Assembly (NCBI GenBank): GCA_026874595.1
Contig: CM049315.1
Coordinates: 15,876,164-15,940,163, forward strand
Origin: Sipunculus nudus
Taxonomy: Eukaryota; Annelida; Sipuncula; Golfingiida; Sipunculidae
Direction: 5' to 3'
Length of the DNA: 64,000 nt
In this document: positions 1-10,902 of the stretch, piece by piece
Numbering within the stretch: the first letter of the stretch is position 1
How the letters are laid out: each line of letters starts with the position of its first letter
The notes under the pieces: model-generated
The model's database searches: none
The model's input: only the letters and a program-made list of their open reading frames with translations
What the model was told of the DNA's origin: nothing
Translations under genes and position numbers: made by a program

Positions 1-330
1 TTTGGCCTGCTTTGGCTGGGAATGGACATTATGGAAAACAGTAAGAAGCCACATAAAAATTATCATTAAACCCTGTTATAAAACATAAGGAGCTGACCCG
101 GATGGTACCTGAACCATGTTTTCAATGCACTTGTGAGTAATGCAAAAATAGTTGAGTATCTAGAATATCCCAAAAGATACTATATATTCACAATATACAA
201 CGTTTCATAAACCTGATAAAGCCCAAAAAACCCGGTCTTAGGCCAATTTAAGTGACCCTTCACGGTGCATGCCCATGCTTCACTCGTCTACTGGTCATTA
301 TTAAATCTATGAATTAATAAATCTAAATCT
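1..330. other. Non-coding, nothing recognised
   Basis: AT-rich sequence with no credible reading frame on either strand. No repeat or RNA gene was recognised. Confidence 0.5.
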
Positions 331-331
331 A

Positions 332-379
<48 letters not shown>

Positions 380-582
380 TGATTATTCACGATAATTAAT
401 GCTATATGTGGAATAATAAAACAAGTGAGATAAAAAAAAGTTATTTTTTGGAGATTTGATGGAGGGGGGGGGGGGGGGGCGGTATGGGGGAGGTGAAAGT
501 GTCCTCCATCATTATCCAAACTACTGTTATAGTTTTATATTATCAATACTGAATAATAATAATCTAAAAAGCATACAAATAT

Positions 583-637
<55 letters not shown>

Positions 638-653
638 AGAGAAAGAGAGAGAG
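331..653. repeat. Microsatellite cluster: (CA)n(TA)n, poly-G, (TA)n(GA)n
   Basis: A (CA)n tract runs into (TA)n at about 333-380. There is a run of about 17 G at 463-479 and a (TA)n tract at about 587-634 followed by a GA-rich run. The short peptides that appear open here are translations of these tracts. Confidence 0.9.
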
Positions 654-892
654 ATCCGGCAATGTTTTCATGGATCATTTGTAACCATTCATAGGGCACC
701 CTACGCCGACCTAAACAATCTTGAAAATGGAAAAATAATCGCTTATTGCCGCTTAATGACCTTAATGCTTTATAACAGTACTAAGATCATGATTCATTTT
801 AAACTAGCCCGCATGGCGCCATTTCAGCAGAAATTTTCAAAATGTTTCTAGCTTTATACATCATTTGAATCCCCCCTTACTATTCCCCTCTG

Positions 893-940
893 CGCCCCCC
901 CCCCCCCCCGTCGATCTTAAATCTTATATCCGCCCCTGCT
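893..940. repeat. Poly-C tract with a 'ggatccgcccctg'-like element end
   Basis: A run of C is followed by ATCCGCCCCTGC. This resembles the right terminus of the element at 18910-19118 (GGATCCGCCCCTG), so it is probably a worn end of the same MITE family. No partner end is clear on the left. Confidence 0.4.
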
Positions 941-1111
941 ACAGTCCGTGAGGTCCTGCTTAGACGGAATTTTCTTATGAAGTTCTCATTTGGAAAGTGC
1001 CTGAATGATATTACTATAATTTGCAGAAAATCTTATATATATACGAAGAAGAAACAAAATTTTGAAATTTGATACAAATAACAAAATCCGTAAAAAAAAA
1101 TGTATTCCTAC

Positions 1112-1496
1112 CTCGGGGGTAGCTTCCATTAGGGAACGTGACGTTGACTGGACCGTCGTCTGTTTTCTCTGCAGGCAGCAGTAGACGCTGCTCCAGCAAA
1201 TCATTCACAGCCTTCAGCTGAGCCGCAATCTGCTTCATTTGCTGCGTCTGATCTCCAGAACTACAGCTCACATTAGACTTCATTTGCTGCAGCAGCCTTT
1301 CTACCGCTCCCAGTCTGGTGTCGAAGGTGTCCAGTTTGCTGACCAGTGGGCAGCTGTCTGGCACGGGCTGGACATTCACCGCCAGATAGTTACAGCCGTT
1401 CTCCAAGTTCATCTTCGTCTGGTTAATGGAGAATTCTGTCGTTGCCATGGAGGCACCGATCAGGACGAAAACGCCAGCAAAAGTAGACAAGTGCAT
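1112..1496 (-). CDS. Secreted coiled-coil protein, first coding exon (partial)
   Basis: The exon starts with ATG at 1496 and runs leftwards to a donor (CCCGAG|GTAGGA) at 1112/1111, encoding 128 residues and ending in phase 1. Residues 1-18 form a typical signal peptide (MHLSTFAGVFVLIGASMA). Three cysteines follow (35, 49, 78) and four N-glycosylation sequons (NQT 25, NVS 75, NVT 118, NGS 123). Residues about 53-107 have heptad spacing (LDTFDTRLGAVERLLQQM; MKQIAAQLKAVNDLLEQ), which predicts a coiled coil. Many molluscan fibrinogen-related, C1q-domain and lectin-like proteins begin with this layout and carry the recognition domain on later exons. Those exons would lie left of position 1, so the family is inferred, not seen. 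Reading past 1112 gives a non-conserved tail and a stop, as expected for an intron. Confidence 0.72.
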
Positions 1497-1578
1497 GATT
1501 CAGCTGCGTGAAGCGAAGGATTACTGGCTGAGACCTACTGCGTACCTACATGTAGCTGAACACAGCTTGGACACCACA

Positions 1579-1611
1579 TGATATATTACAGCTTAACTTC
1601 TTTGTGATTGG
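1579..1611 (-). promoter_or_regulatory. Likely core promoter (TATA-like and CCAAT) of the secreted-protein gene
   Basis: On the minus strand a CCAAT box (plus strand ATTGG, 1607-1611) is followed about 20 bp downstream by TAATATAT (1581-1588). The start codon is about 85 bp further on. Spacing and orientation fit a CCAAT/TATA promoter with transcription starting near 1550. This is inferred from motifs only. Confidence 0.45.
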
Positions 1612-1619
1612 TCCCTGTG

Positions 1620-2440
1620 ATATGTCATTTCTTGCCATGTGTATAGGGTTATTTCTTAAGAGGGTTTGGAATATTGTCAAGGGGACCGATTTGGGTCACG
1701 TGACTGTCACTAGTTGCATGTTACAGCACGAATGGGAAATTTTACTTTAGGTTTTCCAAATTCGCCGTTTGTATTTAAGACCAACAAGCAAATATGAAGA
1801 AAATCTATGCACCAACAATCGAGGAATTGTATGAAGATATTAACTCATAAGGACCTATATTACTGTTAATTTTAACATTTAACTGTTTTGCCTAATTCAA
1901 AGTTGCCATTATGACTGAGTAATAGTGTTTCAGATGTAATCTATCTCATGTTCATGATACAAAGCCAAAAACATAAATACATAGCTAAAACTTTCACTTT
2001 GCTGTCAGCCTAAAAAAAAATCATAAACTTGATTAGAAATTACAAGATGTATAAAAGATGGTGCTACTGGTCTCAAGCAACAGCAACTGCCCAAGATAAA
2101 TTAGCATGACTAGTTTCAAGGCAATCCGGTAACCGTCACAGTAAAATAAGAAGTTATAGGATATCATGACGTAATATCAGGATACCAAGGTTTGCCTAGA
2201 ATCTCCATGGATGTATCGTTAGAAGTTTCTAGATCTAACGGTTACGGTTTGTGCCCCTATAAAGAACGGACTGCTTGATTTGAAGGTCAAGTTCAAAAGA
2301 AAAAAATGTGTAAAAATTAGAAAAAAAAGTACAGGTGGCGCCGCCATTCTTCAGAAACTGATGAAACACTCCATGATCAATATACATGGAAATAATCATG
2401 GCAATCAATGCATTAGTTATTCAGATACTGGAGCTTTTGT
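1620..2440. other. Intergenic, no gene recognised
   Basis: AT-rich with no coding pattern. Around 2230-2290 and 2330-2350 short stretches (GGTTACGGTTTGTGCC; GGTGGCGCCGCCAT) echo repeats seen at 2580 and 60050, so old repeat fragments are probable. Confidence 0.4.
1695..1704. promoter_or_regulatory. Palindromic E-box GTCACGTGAC
   Basis: A perfect 10-bp palindrome about 200 bp upstream of the start codon of the minus-strand secreted-protein gene. It matches the CACGTG E-box core bound by MYC/USF/TFE bHLH-zip factors. The 8-mer TCACGTGA also sits near the starts of two other genes in the window. Confidence 0.4.
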
Positions 2441-2459
2441 TTCAAATTTTTAAGTATTC

Positions 2460-2680
2460 TTTGGATACTTATGAGCCCCCGTAGCTCGGAGGATATAGGT
2501 CGCATTGACCTGATTTTAGGTTCCAAGAAGATTTTTGTTTGGACCTCCATGCGTTTTCAGTTGGAGGTTTCTTGGTCCTGCGGTTACGATTTGTGCCTTG
2601 TTTGTAACGACCGGAATGACGGACGACGGACAAAAAAGAGTGATCGCTATAGCTCAGATGACTTTCAAAGAGCTGAGCAA
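2460..2680 (-). repeat. Interspersed repeat, family B fragment
   Basis: Read on the minus strand this starts TTTTGCTCAGCTCTTTGAAA, then CATCTGAGCTATAGCGATCA, then a GTCCGTCGTCCGTC run. The lead sequence parallels the start of the family A repeats at 21936, 47434 and 51092 but is clearly diverged. The open reading frame at 2471-2713 is repeat sequence, not a gene. Confidence 0.6.
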
Positions 2681-2694
2681 AAAAAAATATATTG

Positions 2695-3150
2695 TTGTTT
2701 AGTTCATATTTGAAATCAGCAGTCCTCTATATATACCATGTACGTGCCAGAGATTAGACCCATATTGCGTAATTTCTAGAAGTTAAGGACCAAAACATAA
2801 AGATATCTACTCAATTAATTCTTTCAGCTGAAGATTTATTTTCAGCTAAAATTGAAAGCAATTGTTAAAAAATTGGAGCTTATATTAAGTTTTGTATAAC
2901 TAAGTCTAGTATTGTTTATAACAATCCAGCCCAATGCTACATGCACAGGGATGCAGTTCCATGCAGGATATACGAACTGTAATGGAGCGCTCAGGCTTAA
3001 TTGAAAATTGAAAGCAGTTGATCAAAACTGGAGCTTTTATCCAATCTTCAGAAGACAATGTCATATTTCTGCATAGGTAGTGTGGCCTTTCCGGGCTTTT
3101 TATGTAACTTGACCTGGGCAGATAGCTTGCTCTAGGTCAGAAGGCTTAGA
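2695..3150 (+). repeat. Diverged fragment of interspersed repeat family A
   Basis: Phrases such as CCTCTATATATACCATGTAC, GTGCCAGAGATTAGACC and GAAAGCAGTTGATCAAAACT match, in the same order, the interior of the copies at 21936-24534 and 51092-55130. Neither end of the element is present. Confidence 0.55.
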
Positions 3151-3159
3151 AGCCAGCAC

Positions 3160-4300
3160 TAACAACCACAGAGACTGCACCCGACCCCGACCACTCTTTC
3201 TCTGTCCCACCTCAAATTGACAGGTTTAATAAGCAAAATGAATCTTATAATTTCATATAATATATTTTCCAGACTGTTGATAATTATTTCTGTATATATA
3301 ACAAAATTAATTTTCGGGTCTTCATTCCCATGCTGTATTATGGATTTTGTTAAATATTGAATAATAAAATACCAGATTCTAACACAAGTACTTATTGACA
3401 CATCTGAAGGTTTAATAATGGCATTTAGACACCTAGTTATTATATATTTTTTTGTAAAGAATTAAAAGCAAGTGTTCTGCAAGCTATATTTTAAAGTTAC
3501 ATTTGTACATTTTAATATGTTTAATCTTATAAATGATATATTAAAGCCAAGAAAGGTGGCACTTAGCCAATATTTAGATGTTTTGCGTATGTTTCCTATT
3601 TAATTATTAGTTGGGTTAATGTTCTAAATGAAATTCGTTTTAAAAAATACTGAAATAGTAATCGCAATACTCTTAATCAGTTTCAGCTGAGTACCGTAAC
3701 CCACAGTTCCTTTGTTATTCAATATATAAATATAATGTTACTTTTGCAATATACATCAACATATAGCATCATTTGATTGTCACATACATGCAGTTTTTCC
3801 ACGGAAGAACCATATGGATGATATATATATTTTATATATTTAAATATTTATGTTATAATATCTATATAGTCTAGCCTGTTTTCAAATCCAAGCTGTTTAC
3901 CATTGAATGATAATGTTACAATGAACATACAAGTAGCACAAATGTTCCTTTTTCAGTTTAAATAACACCACTTTATTTATGCCGTTTTGACTTGGGGGAA
4001 CTGTTATCATTCGTCCGCATGAACGGGAGGGGTGGTTGATTAATGACATGGGGAAACCCTGGAACTTCCAGATCCCGTATTATTTACAATTATAAGCAGT
4101 ATGTTTCCTCTGATACAACAAAGCCTTAATGCCAGGTTTCCTTAAAAACTCACATGAGAAATATGTTTGATCAAATATCAAATTGCAGATAAGTAATATT
4201 TTTTCTTCTTCTTCTTCTTCTTTTTACTTTTACTGTTAATTCAAGGGCATTCCAGGGATAAAGGTTACTGCGTCAAATGTGCGAGTATATTATGTGGGTT
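3160..4300. other. Intergenic, AT-rich, no gene recognised
   Basis: No supported exon, RNA gene or mobile-element end. There is a short TTC run at about 4203-4221. Confidence 0.45.
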
Positions 4301-4301
4301 G

Positions 4302-4316
4302 GACATATATATATAT

Positions 4317-4384
<68 letters not shown>
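4302..4384. repeat. (AT)n microsatellite at left edge of fold-back structure
   Basis: An almost pure AT dinucleotide tract directly abuts the left outer arm at 4385. A matching (AT)n tract at 9718-9790 abuts the right outer arm. Confidence 0.9.
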
Positions 4385-4387
<3 letters not shown>

Positions 4388-4535
4388 ACAGTGAATGTGT
4401 AAAAAATTTCAGTCAATTTACAAATTGCCTGATTCACTCAGGCACTTTATAAAATGACTGAAATTTCAGGCATTTTACAAATTGACTTCAGTCAGTTAAT
4501 TTGACACATTGACTGAAATTAAAAAAAAATGAAAT

Positions 4536-5532
4536 ACTATTGTTATAATTTTACAAAGATTTAAATGACATTTCATTTATTCATAAACCTTACCCTTACA
4601 AAACAAAATACATTTTACATCATATTATTGTACAATTTAATCATATATATAATCAAAAGCGTCCATCTGACATAATTTTAGTTCTTGCAGAAATAATTAT
4701 GAAATTATAAGAGATGTAAATATTGTATTTTCTCAGGGGCACAATTTACTTTTGCACTTTAGGAGCGGGTGTGGGTGGGATGACCTCCTCCCTCAATGCG
4801 GGAATATTGTCACAATTTTCTTTCAACATTTCATCACTTTTGAAGCGAGTTTGGTGTAAAATAACTGGAAATATTCTCGCTTCAGAAACCAAGGACACAT
4901 TAAATTGTTTGACCTAAACATACTTAGGGCAGCAAAGGTCCCCTGAGTGACCCCCCCCCCCCCCCGGATCCGCCACTTGTTTTTCACAATAGACTCCAAT
5001 TTCATGTTTAATTTCTCGAAATCTGCTTGGATCATTAAATTTGTGCTTTAACAATTGGGTCCCATGCCCAATTTCACGGAAAAGAGTGAATCATGCCATA
5101 TATAATCAGTCATTGTGTTAAGTTTTCGTAAATAACTTTTATTTTATTTGTCAATATGGGAGGGGGGGTTAGAGTATGTCCCTAAGGTCCTGCCCCCGAT
5201 TCCCCACAAAAGTGCGCTTCTGTACTGTCTTATTAACAGTTGACAACACAACAATACGAGCCATCATAGTTTGGCTCCAATCAAGGAATGTGGATGCTAG
5301 ACTCATTAAAAGTAACAAATGCAGTAACGGTAACAAGAACAGTTGGTATAATTGTGATTTAACCCTACCCTTTGTAAATCATTTGAGCTTATCTTAATTA
5401 TTTATTTGATATTACCAAACATTTTACTGTGGTTATCCTTCAACTTTATACATCATTCCTTTCACATGTTTTGCGCATTTAAATGTTTTTTATGTTTTAT
5501 CTTATTATAAGCTTCATTTGGTTTGATTCTTA
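4536..5532. other. Unpaired segment of the left fold-back arm
   Basis: No coding support. A poly-C run at about 4951-4966 followed by GGATCCGCCACTTG resembles the end of the GGCGGATCC-type MITE found at 18910-19118, so part of this segment is probably an inserted element. Confidence 0.4.
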
Positions 5533-5578
5533 CGGAAGCGTATTGCTGCCACCTAGTAAAAGAAAAATAAATTATTTA

Positions 5579-5746
5579 TCTCGTACGTACGACATAGTAT
5601 CTCGTACGTACGACATAGTATCTCGTACGTACGACATATTAACTCGTACGTACTACATACCATCTCGTACGTACGACATATTATCTCGTACGTACGACAT
5701 ACTATCTCGTACGTACGACATACTATCTCGTACGTACGACATATAA
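5579..5746. repeat. Tandem array, eight 21-bp units with CGTACGTACG core
   Basis: Eight consecutive units of TCTCGTACGTACGACATAGT plus one base, differing at one to three positions. The core CGTACGTACG is a perfect palindrome, so each unit is itself a small inverted repeat. It belongs to the left arm of the fold-back structure. Confidence 0.92.
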
Positions 5747-6589
5747 TCTACATTGTCTACCAGTCATACACAGAACTCTCATTTTTAGATAGGTGATTAA
5801 ATTCTGTTGCGTATGGTGCTATAATAGGGAACCTGTCATAATGATGATAAAAGAAATATTGCCTTTGCCAAATTGAAACTATTTTTTGGAGAAGAAAGGT
5901 TCGGACAAGAGTTACAGTTACCAAACAGCCTGACTGTAAGTGTTTGAGAAAGGATATTGGTGGGGCAGGTTTCTAATATTCTAAATCGATTTGTCTAGGA
6001 ACTAGATTTATGATATAACGCACAGTGCAGTGGATCGTTTAAAATATTGAATGCGTATACAGCCATTGATACATGATTAGTGGGTAGCTGAACAGTAAAC
6101 AACCCATTTTCATTTTGAAATAAATAATGATAAAAAAAATAATTAAAAACTATCACGCATGGACATGCCATCAATTTGTGACAGAAAAATATTTCGGGTT
6201 TAATATCTCCTGTTAACCAGTTTTATACGTTGTCATGGTTTTGTGTGTGAGTAAATACAGTTTGTATACCATTACAAGACCTCGTGACCAGAGGAAAGAT
6301 CTTGGTCGGGTCAATTATGAAAAGAGAACAAACATGAATGTATAAACACTGCGAGAAACTTGAAAACCCTTGATTTGTGAAGTTGGACTGTACCACCACC
6401 AAGTGGCGTGAGCGCTGTGTTTGTTTTTCGCCGTTGATTGCGCCCGGGGCAAGCTCTTTTCAACTTGTGTAACGGATTTAGCAATCGGTTTTAGAACGAA
6501 ATATTGACAGATACGGTAAACTTTAAGGAGACTACTTGTATACTTAATATACCATGTATGTGAAATGTAAATAGTTTCCGTTAGAAGCC

Positions 6590-6930
6590 ACTTTTCGTGG
6601 ATTTTAAACTCTCTACTACAATCGGCTCTTTCTCTCATATATACAGTGAAAACTGGTCTAACGGACACCTCACTTAGGCGGACGACTGGCTATAACGGAC
6701 AAGAGAATTTAGCCCCTTCGAAATTCCGTATATGTTGTGTATAAGCAGAACCTCTACAAGGCGGACACCTCGATCGCTACTGCGGACAACGGACAGCAGA
6801 TTGCAACTCAAACGAACATTCTAAGAGTAAATGAACCTGACAAATACGGACACGATAAGCCATCTCCGGCGGACACTGATCACTCGCCCCGGACAACATC
6901 AAAGGCCACAACTTTAGAAAGATTTCCCTG

Positions 6931-6993
<63 letters not shown>

Positions 6994-7556
6994 TTAAAAC
7001 GATTATGCGTGCACATGTAAAGAATCTAATCCCGTTGGAAATATAAAAGAACACAAATATGTAACGAATTTAATCGATTATAAAGGTAGCGATCAATCAT
7101 TGGTTAAACAGATTAATTGGCACACTACCAATACATATTGTATATAAATCAGACTATTGCTAAAAATAAGGCTATATACATATATGTGTGTTTTAATAAA
7201 AGTGAGTTTATTTCTAGAGGTATTCATGTTTGATGTTACTATCAGATCAAGGACAGTTATTTCATCGCATTTGAAACAGATGAACATTGGCACTTGTGCA
7301 TAGTCCTGTTTCTAAATTCTATTTCCATATTCAATTTGCTATATAAGCATAGTAGTCCCTCGCAAGTGACAATAACATAGCTGTATCCCTTGCACATGTG
7401 GGATATTTTATCTTGTCAAACAAGAACAAGAACTGATAGACCTTATACGTATTACTAATGATATTAATAGTATCCAACAGCTCAGCCATTCTAACACAGC
7501 GCTGGCAATATCTCCCGAGGCTTTCAGTCTTTTCACACACACACACACACAAATAC

Positions 7557-7625
<69 letters not shown>

Positions 7626-7660
7626 AAGGAGGATTGTAGTGGAGATTAAAATCCGTGAAG
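6590..7660. other. Loop of the fold-back structure
   Basis: No gene is visible. 6643-6800 holds a repeated 'CGGACACCTC/GGCGGACA' text beginning ACAGTGAAAACTGGTCTAAC, the style of pogo/mariner-like MITE ends, so a separate small element is likely nested here. (TA)n lies at about 6937-6991 and (GA)n at about 7573-7626. Confidence 0.45.
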
Positions 7661-9097
7661 AGTGAACCTATTTACCTTTCACATACCAGGTATATTAAGT
7701 ATATATGAAATACAGTGTAGTCTCCTTAAATATTACGGTATCTTTAAATATTTCGTTCTAAAACCGTTTGCAAAATCCGTTACGCAAGTGGAAAAAGGCT
7801 TGCCACGGGTGCGATGAATGATGAAAAACAAACAGCGATCACGCGACCTGCATGTTGGACGTACAACCCAACTTCACAAATCAAGGTTTTTTAGTCTCTC
7901 CGGGTGTTTCTTTTTTCATGTTTGTTCTCTTTTTTTATAATTTTCGCGTGTGCTCAACTAAGATCTTGCCTCTAGTCAAGGGGTCTTGTAATGGTAAACA
8001 GACACATGAGGACTGTGTTAACTCACAGACAGAACCATGACAACGTATAAAACCAGTGAACAGGAGTTATTAAGCTCGTGTGTCGGCATGGATTTGCTGG
8101 ACAACTTTCGTTTTCACCCAAAATGAGTTAATAACGTGAAACAATACACACATTATTGCAAATGAATATGAACCTTAAGTGTCACTTACAGAGGTGTCTG
8201 TAATACAAAGATGCCAACAAGGAGAGGTTAATGATTCCTATGTTAATTATGAAACGGAGTGCTTGATCCCATAAGTTTAACTTCATGGTGTCTACAGTAG
8301 TAGGACAAGTTACACTTACATGTACCACATATAAGATTTATACTTATCCGCAAATCAAACCGATCTGAGGTGTAGGCTTTACCACCACTTCAGCCTGACA
8401 TATGAACAAAAGACTTGTTTTATAATTTCGTATTCTTCTTTCACAGATTAATCTCATTTCCATTAGTTATAGTCTTTAATATTTTTTTTATCTAATTCAA
8501 ATAAAAAATTAAATTATATGTACCGCATAAAATGGGTTGTAGACTGTTCCGCTACCCACATATTACATCAATGGTTGTATATACATTAAATATTTTTAAC
8601 GATCCACTACACCGTGCGTTATATCATAAATCTAATTTTTAGGTCAATTATGAGTATTAGAAAACTGCACAATACTCAAACACTAAAATTTAGGCTATTT
8701 GGTAGCTGTCCTCTTGTTTTCAATTTGGCAAAGGCAATGTTTTTTTATTAATACTATGACAGGCTCATCATTTTAACATCATACGCTGCCAACAGAATTT
8801 AATCATCTATGAAAGTTCTGTATATGACCTGCAGACAACGACTTGATATATTTCGCTTCCTTGAAATATTTCAGAAACCCAGACACAGAAAAATGATATA
8901 ATCGAATAGCATTTAAATATATAGTATATATAAATAAATAAAGAAATATATATACGTTCGTTTCAACGGTGTTCAAACTGTTTGCAAGGAGGTGGAGAAC
9001 ATACATTATTAAACATATATATATATATATATATTGCTTATACATATATCAGTTGGTCTGTTTTGTAGTCTATGAAACAGATACGTAAGATTTATTA

Positions 9098-9215
9098 TGT
9101 CATACGTACGAGATAGTATGTCGTACGTACGAGATAATATGTCGTACGTACGAGATAATATGTCGTACGTACGAGATAGTATGTCGTACGTACGAGAAAC
9201 TATGTACGAGATAAA
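9098..9215. repeat. Tandem array, five to six 21-bp units, inverted copy of the 5579 array
   Basis: The reverse-complement unit (TGTCGTACGTACGAGATA) is repeated about five times and ends in a partial unit. It has fewer copies than the left-arm array, so the two arms have expanded or contracted independently. Confidence 0.9.
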
Positions 9216-9715
9216 TAATTTATTTTTCTTTTACTAGGTGGCAGCAATACGCTTCCGCAGATTCTCGTTCTTACATAAGCTAGCACAGATGTAGCCATAT
9301 GAGTTGTAAAATATAGTATATGCATATATTATTATGTTATAAAGTCTGCATATTTCAACTATATGACGCTGGTTACCCCTGACCAGTGAGTGTATTTTAG
9401 TCTAATACGTGATCAGTATTCTTCATAAATAGGTTAGAAAGAAAAAACAGAGATACAGCTTACTTAAAAGTAGCTGGTTATACTAAATGGCAATGTCTGT
9501 TTCACAATAATGAGATATTTGTAACAACTTAGTATTCAAAATCGATTCAGTCGATGTGTGTCAAATAAATTGACTGATTTTTCATTCAATTTATAAAATG
9601 CCTGAAAATTTCAGTCATTTTACAAAGTACCTGAGTGAATCAGGCAATTTGTAAATTGACTGAAAATTTCAGGCATTTTACAAATTGACTGATTTCTGAT
9701 TTTACACATTGACTG

Positions 9716-9717
<2 letters not shown>

Positions 9718-9790
<73 letters not shown>
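9718..9790. repeat. (AT)n microsatellite at right edge of fold-back structure
   Basis: A dinucleotide tract directly after the outer-arm phrase CACATTGACTGTA. It mirrors the tract at 4302-4384. Confidence 0.9.
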
Positions 9791-9793
<3 letters not shown>

Positions 9794-10290
9794 GTTATAT
9801 TTAAACCGGTGTCCTAGCGGATGCTTCTAGGTGGGCGCGGTCTGAGCTGTTGCCCCTTAACGGGTGCACCGCGCGCGGCTTCTGCGTTGTACCTCTCAAT
9901 GTTGCTCTCGCCAGTCTCCTCATATTCTTCTCTTGTTTGTCCCCCTGGGTACGCTGGCGGCTCAAACAACATTGTGCTTCAGCCTTGGCTTGGTGGTATC
10001 TGCGTCTTCGACTCCAATCAAAATTGTACGCCTAGGGAGCGCCAAGGATATTCCTTTTTGACGTTCCTAAATCCTGATCATGTGCCAGATCCGCACTACA
10101 ATCTAATCGATTCTTCATCGACCAGTTCCCCAAATGCCCTGAAAATTTCATAAGATTCCGTTCAGGATTGCGTCAATTATGTAGCGAAAACACACACACA
10201 CAAATACACACAACCCCCACTACCAAACACAAATACACACAAACAAGCACACACACAAATTAAGGTATACCCTTCTGGCGGAGGCACATA
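9791..10290. repeat. Repeat fragment with (CA)n tract
   Basis: GC-richer than its surroundings. It ends in a text of the type 'AAATTTCATAAGATTCCGT', then a CA-rich tract at about 10188-10255, then CTTCTGGCGGAGGCAC, which is typical of molluscan interspersed repeats whose tails include 'tggcggagg'. The overlapping open frames at 9821-10153 have no domain-like composition and are not called. Confidence 0.45.
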
Positions 10291-10459
10291 TTCCGTACGC
10301 TGGTCTGAACTAAATGTATACATACGTGTGAATTGGTCACCGTTCAGTAGTTCAGTAACTATCTTATAAATTACAGCCTAATGGAGCATCTGCATCACAT
10401 TATCTTTTCTTTTATTAAATTTCACAATTGGATCATATTTTTGCAAATAGCAGACTCTA

Positions 10460-10890
10460 ATTTAACAATATTCTGTTCTTGTTTTTTATTCTACTCAAAT
10501 ATTCTAATATGTCCTGATCTGCATAGTTCATCAACCAACGAAACGCCAGTGTCACATAAATTTAAAAATATTCCACCTCCAAGATAAGTGTCAATAACTT
10601 TTTCTTAAATGTAATTTCATTGATGATCTTTGCACTTTATTTATAAGGATGGCATACAATATTCCCATGTTTTTCGTGCTGTATGAATAGGCAGCATGTT
10701 CAATGGCATCAAGAGGTAATTTAAAATCATCAACAAACCCCGGTGCTTTTGAAACTTGAGGATTGACCATCCTTAATTTATCAAAGGATTCTTCACTTTT
10801 TTAGTTCAAATGAATTGTGTAACTTTTTTAAAGCAAAGTTGTCAGTGGAGCAATTTTTAACAAATTTTAACAAAATTTCCTGTAACCAGT
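10460..10890 (-). pseudogene. Decayed coding stretch of unknown family
   Basis: Minus-strand translation gives protein-like blocks in different frames: DDWLQEILLKFVKNC, then FDKLRMVNPQVSKAPGFVDD, FKLPLDAIEHAAYSY and STKNMGILYAILINKVQRSS, then GGGIFLNLCDTGVSLVDELC. Frameshifts and stops separate the blocks. Further protein-like text (NYKFPNPTLKRLGLL) appears beyond the adjoining hAT-type MITE, suggesting that the MITE inserted into or beside it. I do not recognise the family. Its setting suggests a former mobile-element protein. It could also be chance coding-like sequence. Confidence 0.4.
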
Positions 10891-10902
10891 CATCCTTAAG
10901 AA

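Larger units (their letters stand above)
4385..9716. mobile_element. Large fold-back (long inverted repeat) element, about 5.3 kb
   Basis: Sequences on the left reappear in reverse-complement order on the right. 4385-4535 pairs with 9540-9716. 5533-5746 (including CGGAAGCGTATTGCTGCC) pairs with 9098-9257. About 5760-5900 pairs with 8690-8830. 6000-6110 pairs with 8520-8640. 6190-6340 pairs with 7900-8080. 6350-6580 pairs with 7665-7900. The inner arms are about 1.05 kb and 1.6 kb and surround a loop at about 6590-7660. I see no transposase or other gene, so it would be a non-autonomous fold-back element or a nested pair of inverted elements. The left arm carries about 1 kb (4536-5532) without a clear counterpart on the right, so it is probably interrupted by a later insertion. 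Both outer edges touch (AT)n. Confidence 0.75.

Noticed and set aside
2471..2713. 80-residue plus-strand frame
   Set aside because: It lies in an interspersed repeat that is recognisable on the opposite strand and is not conserved as protein.
9821..10153. 110-residue frame with two overlapping alternatives
   Set aside because: Three frames are open at once in a GC-richer repeat, none shows a domain pattern, and the end runs into a known-style repeat tail.
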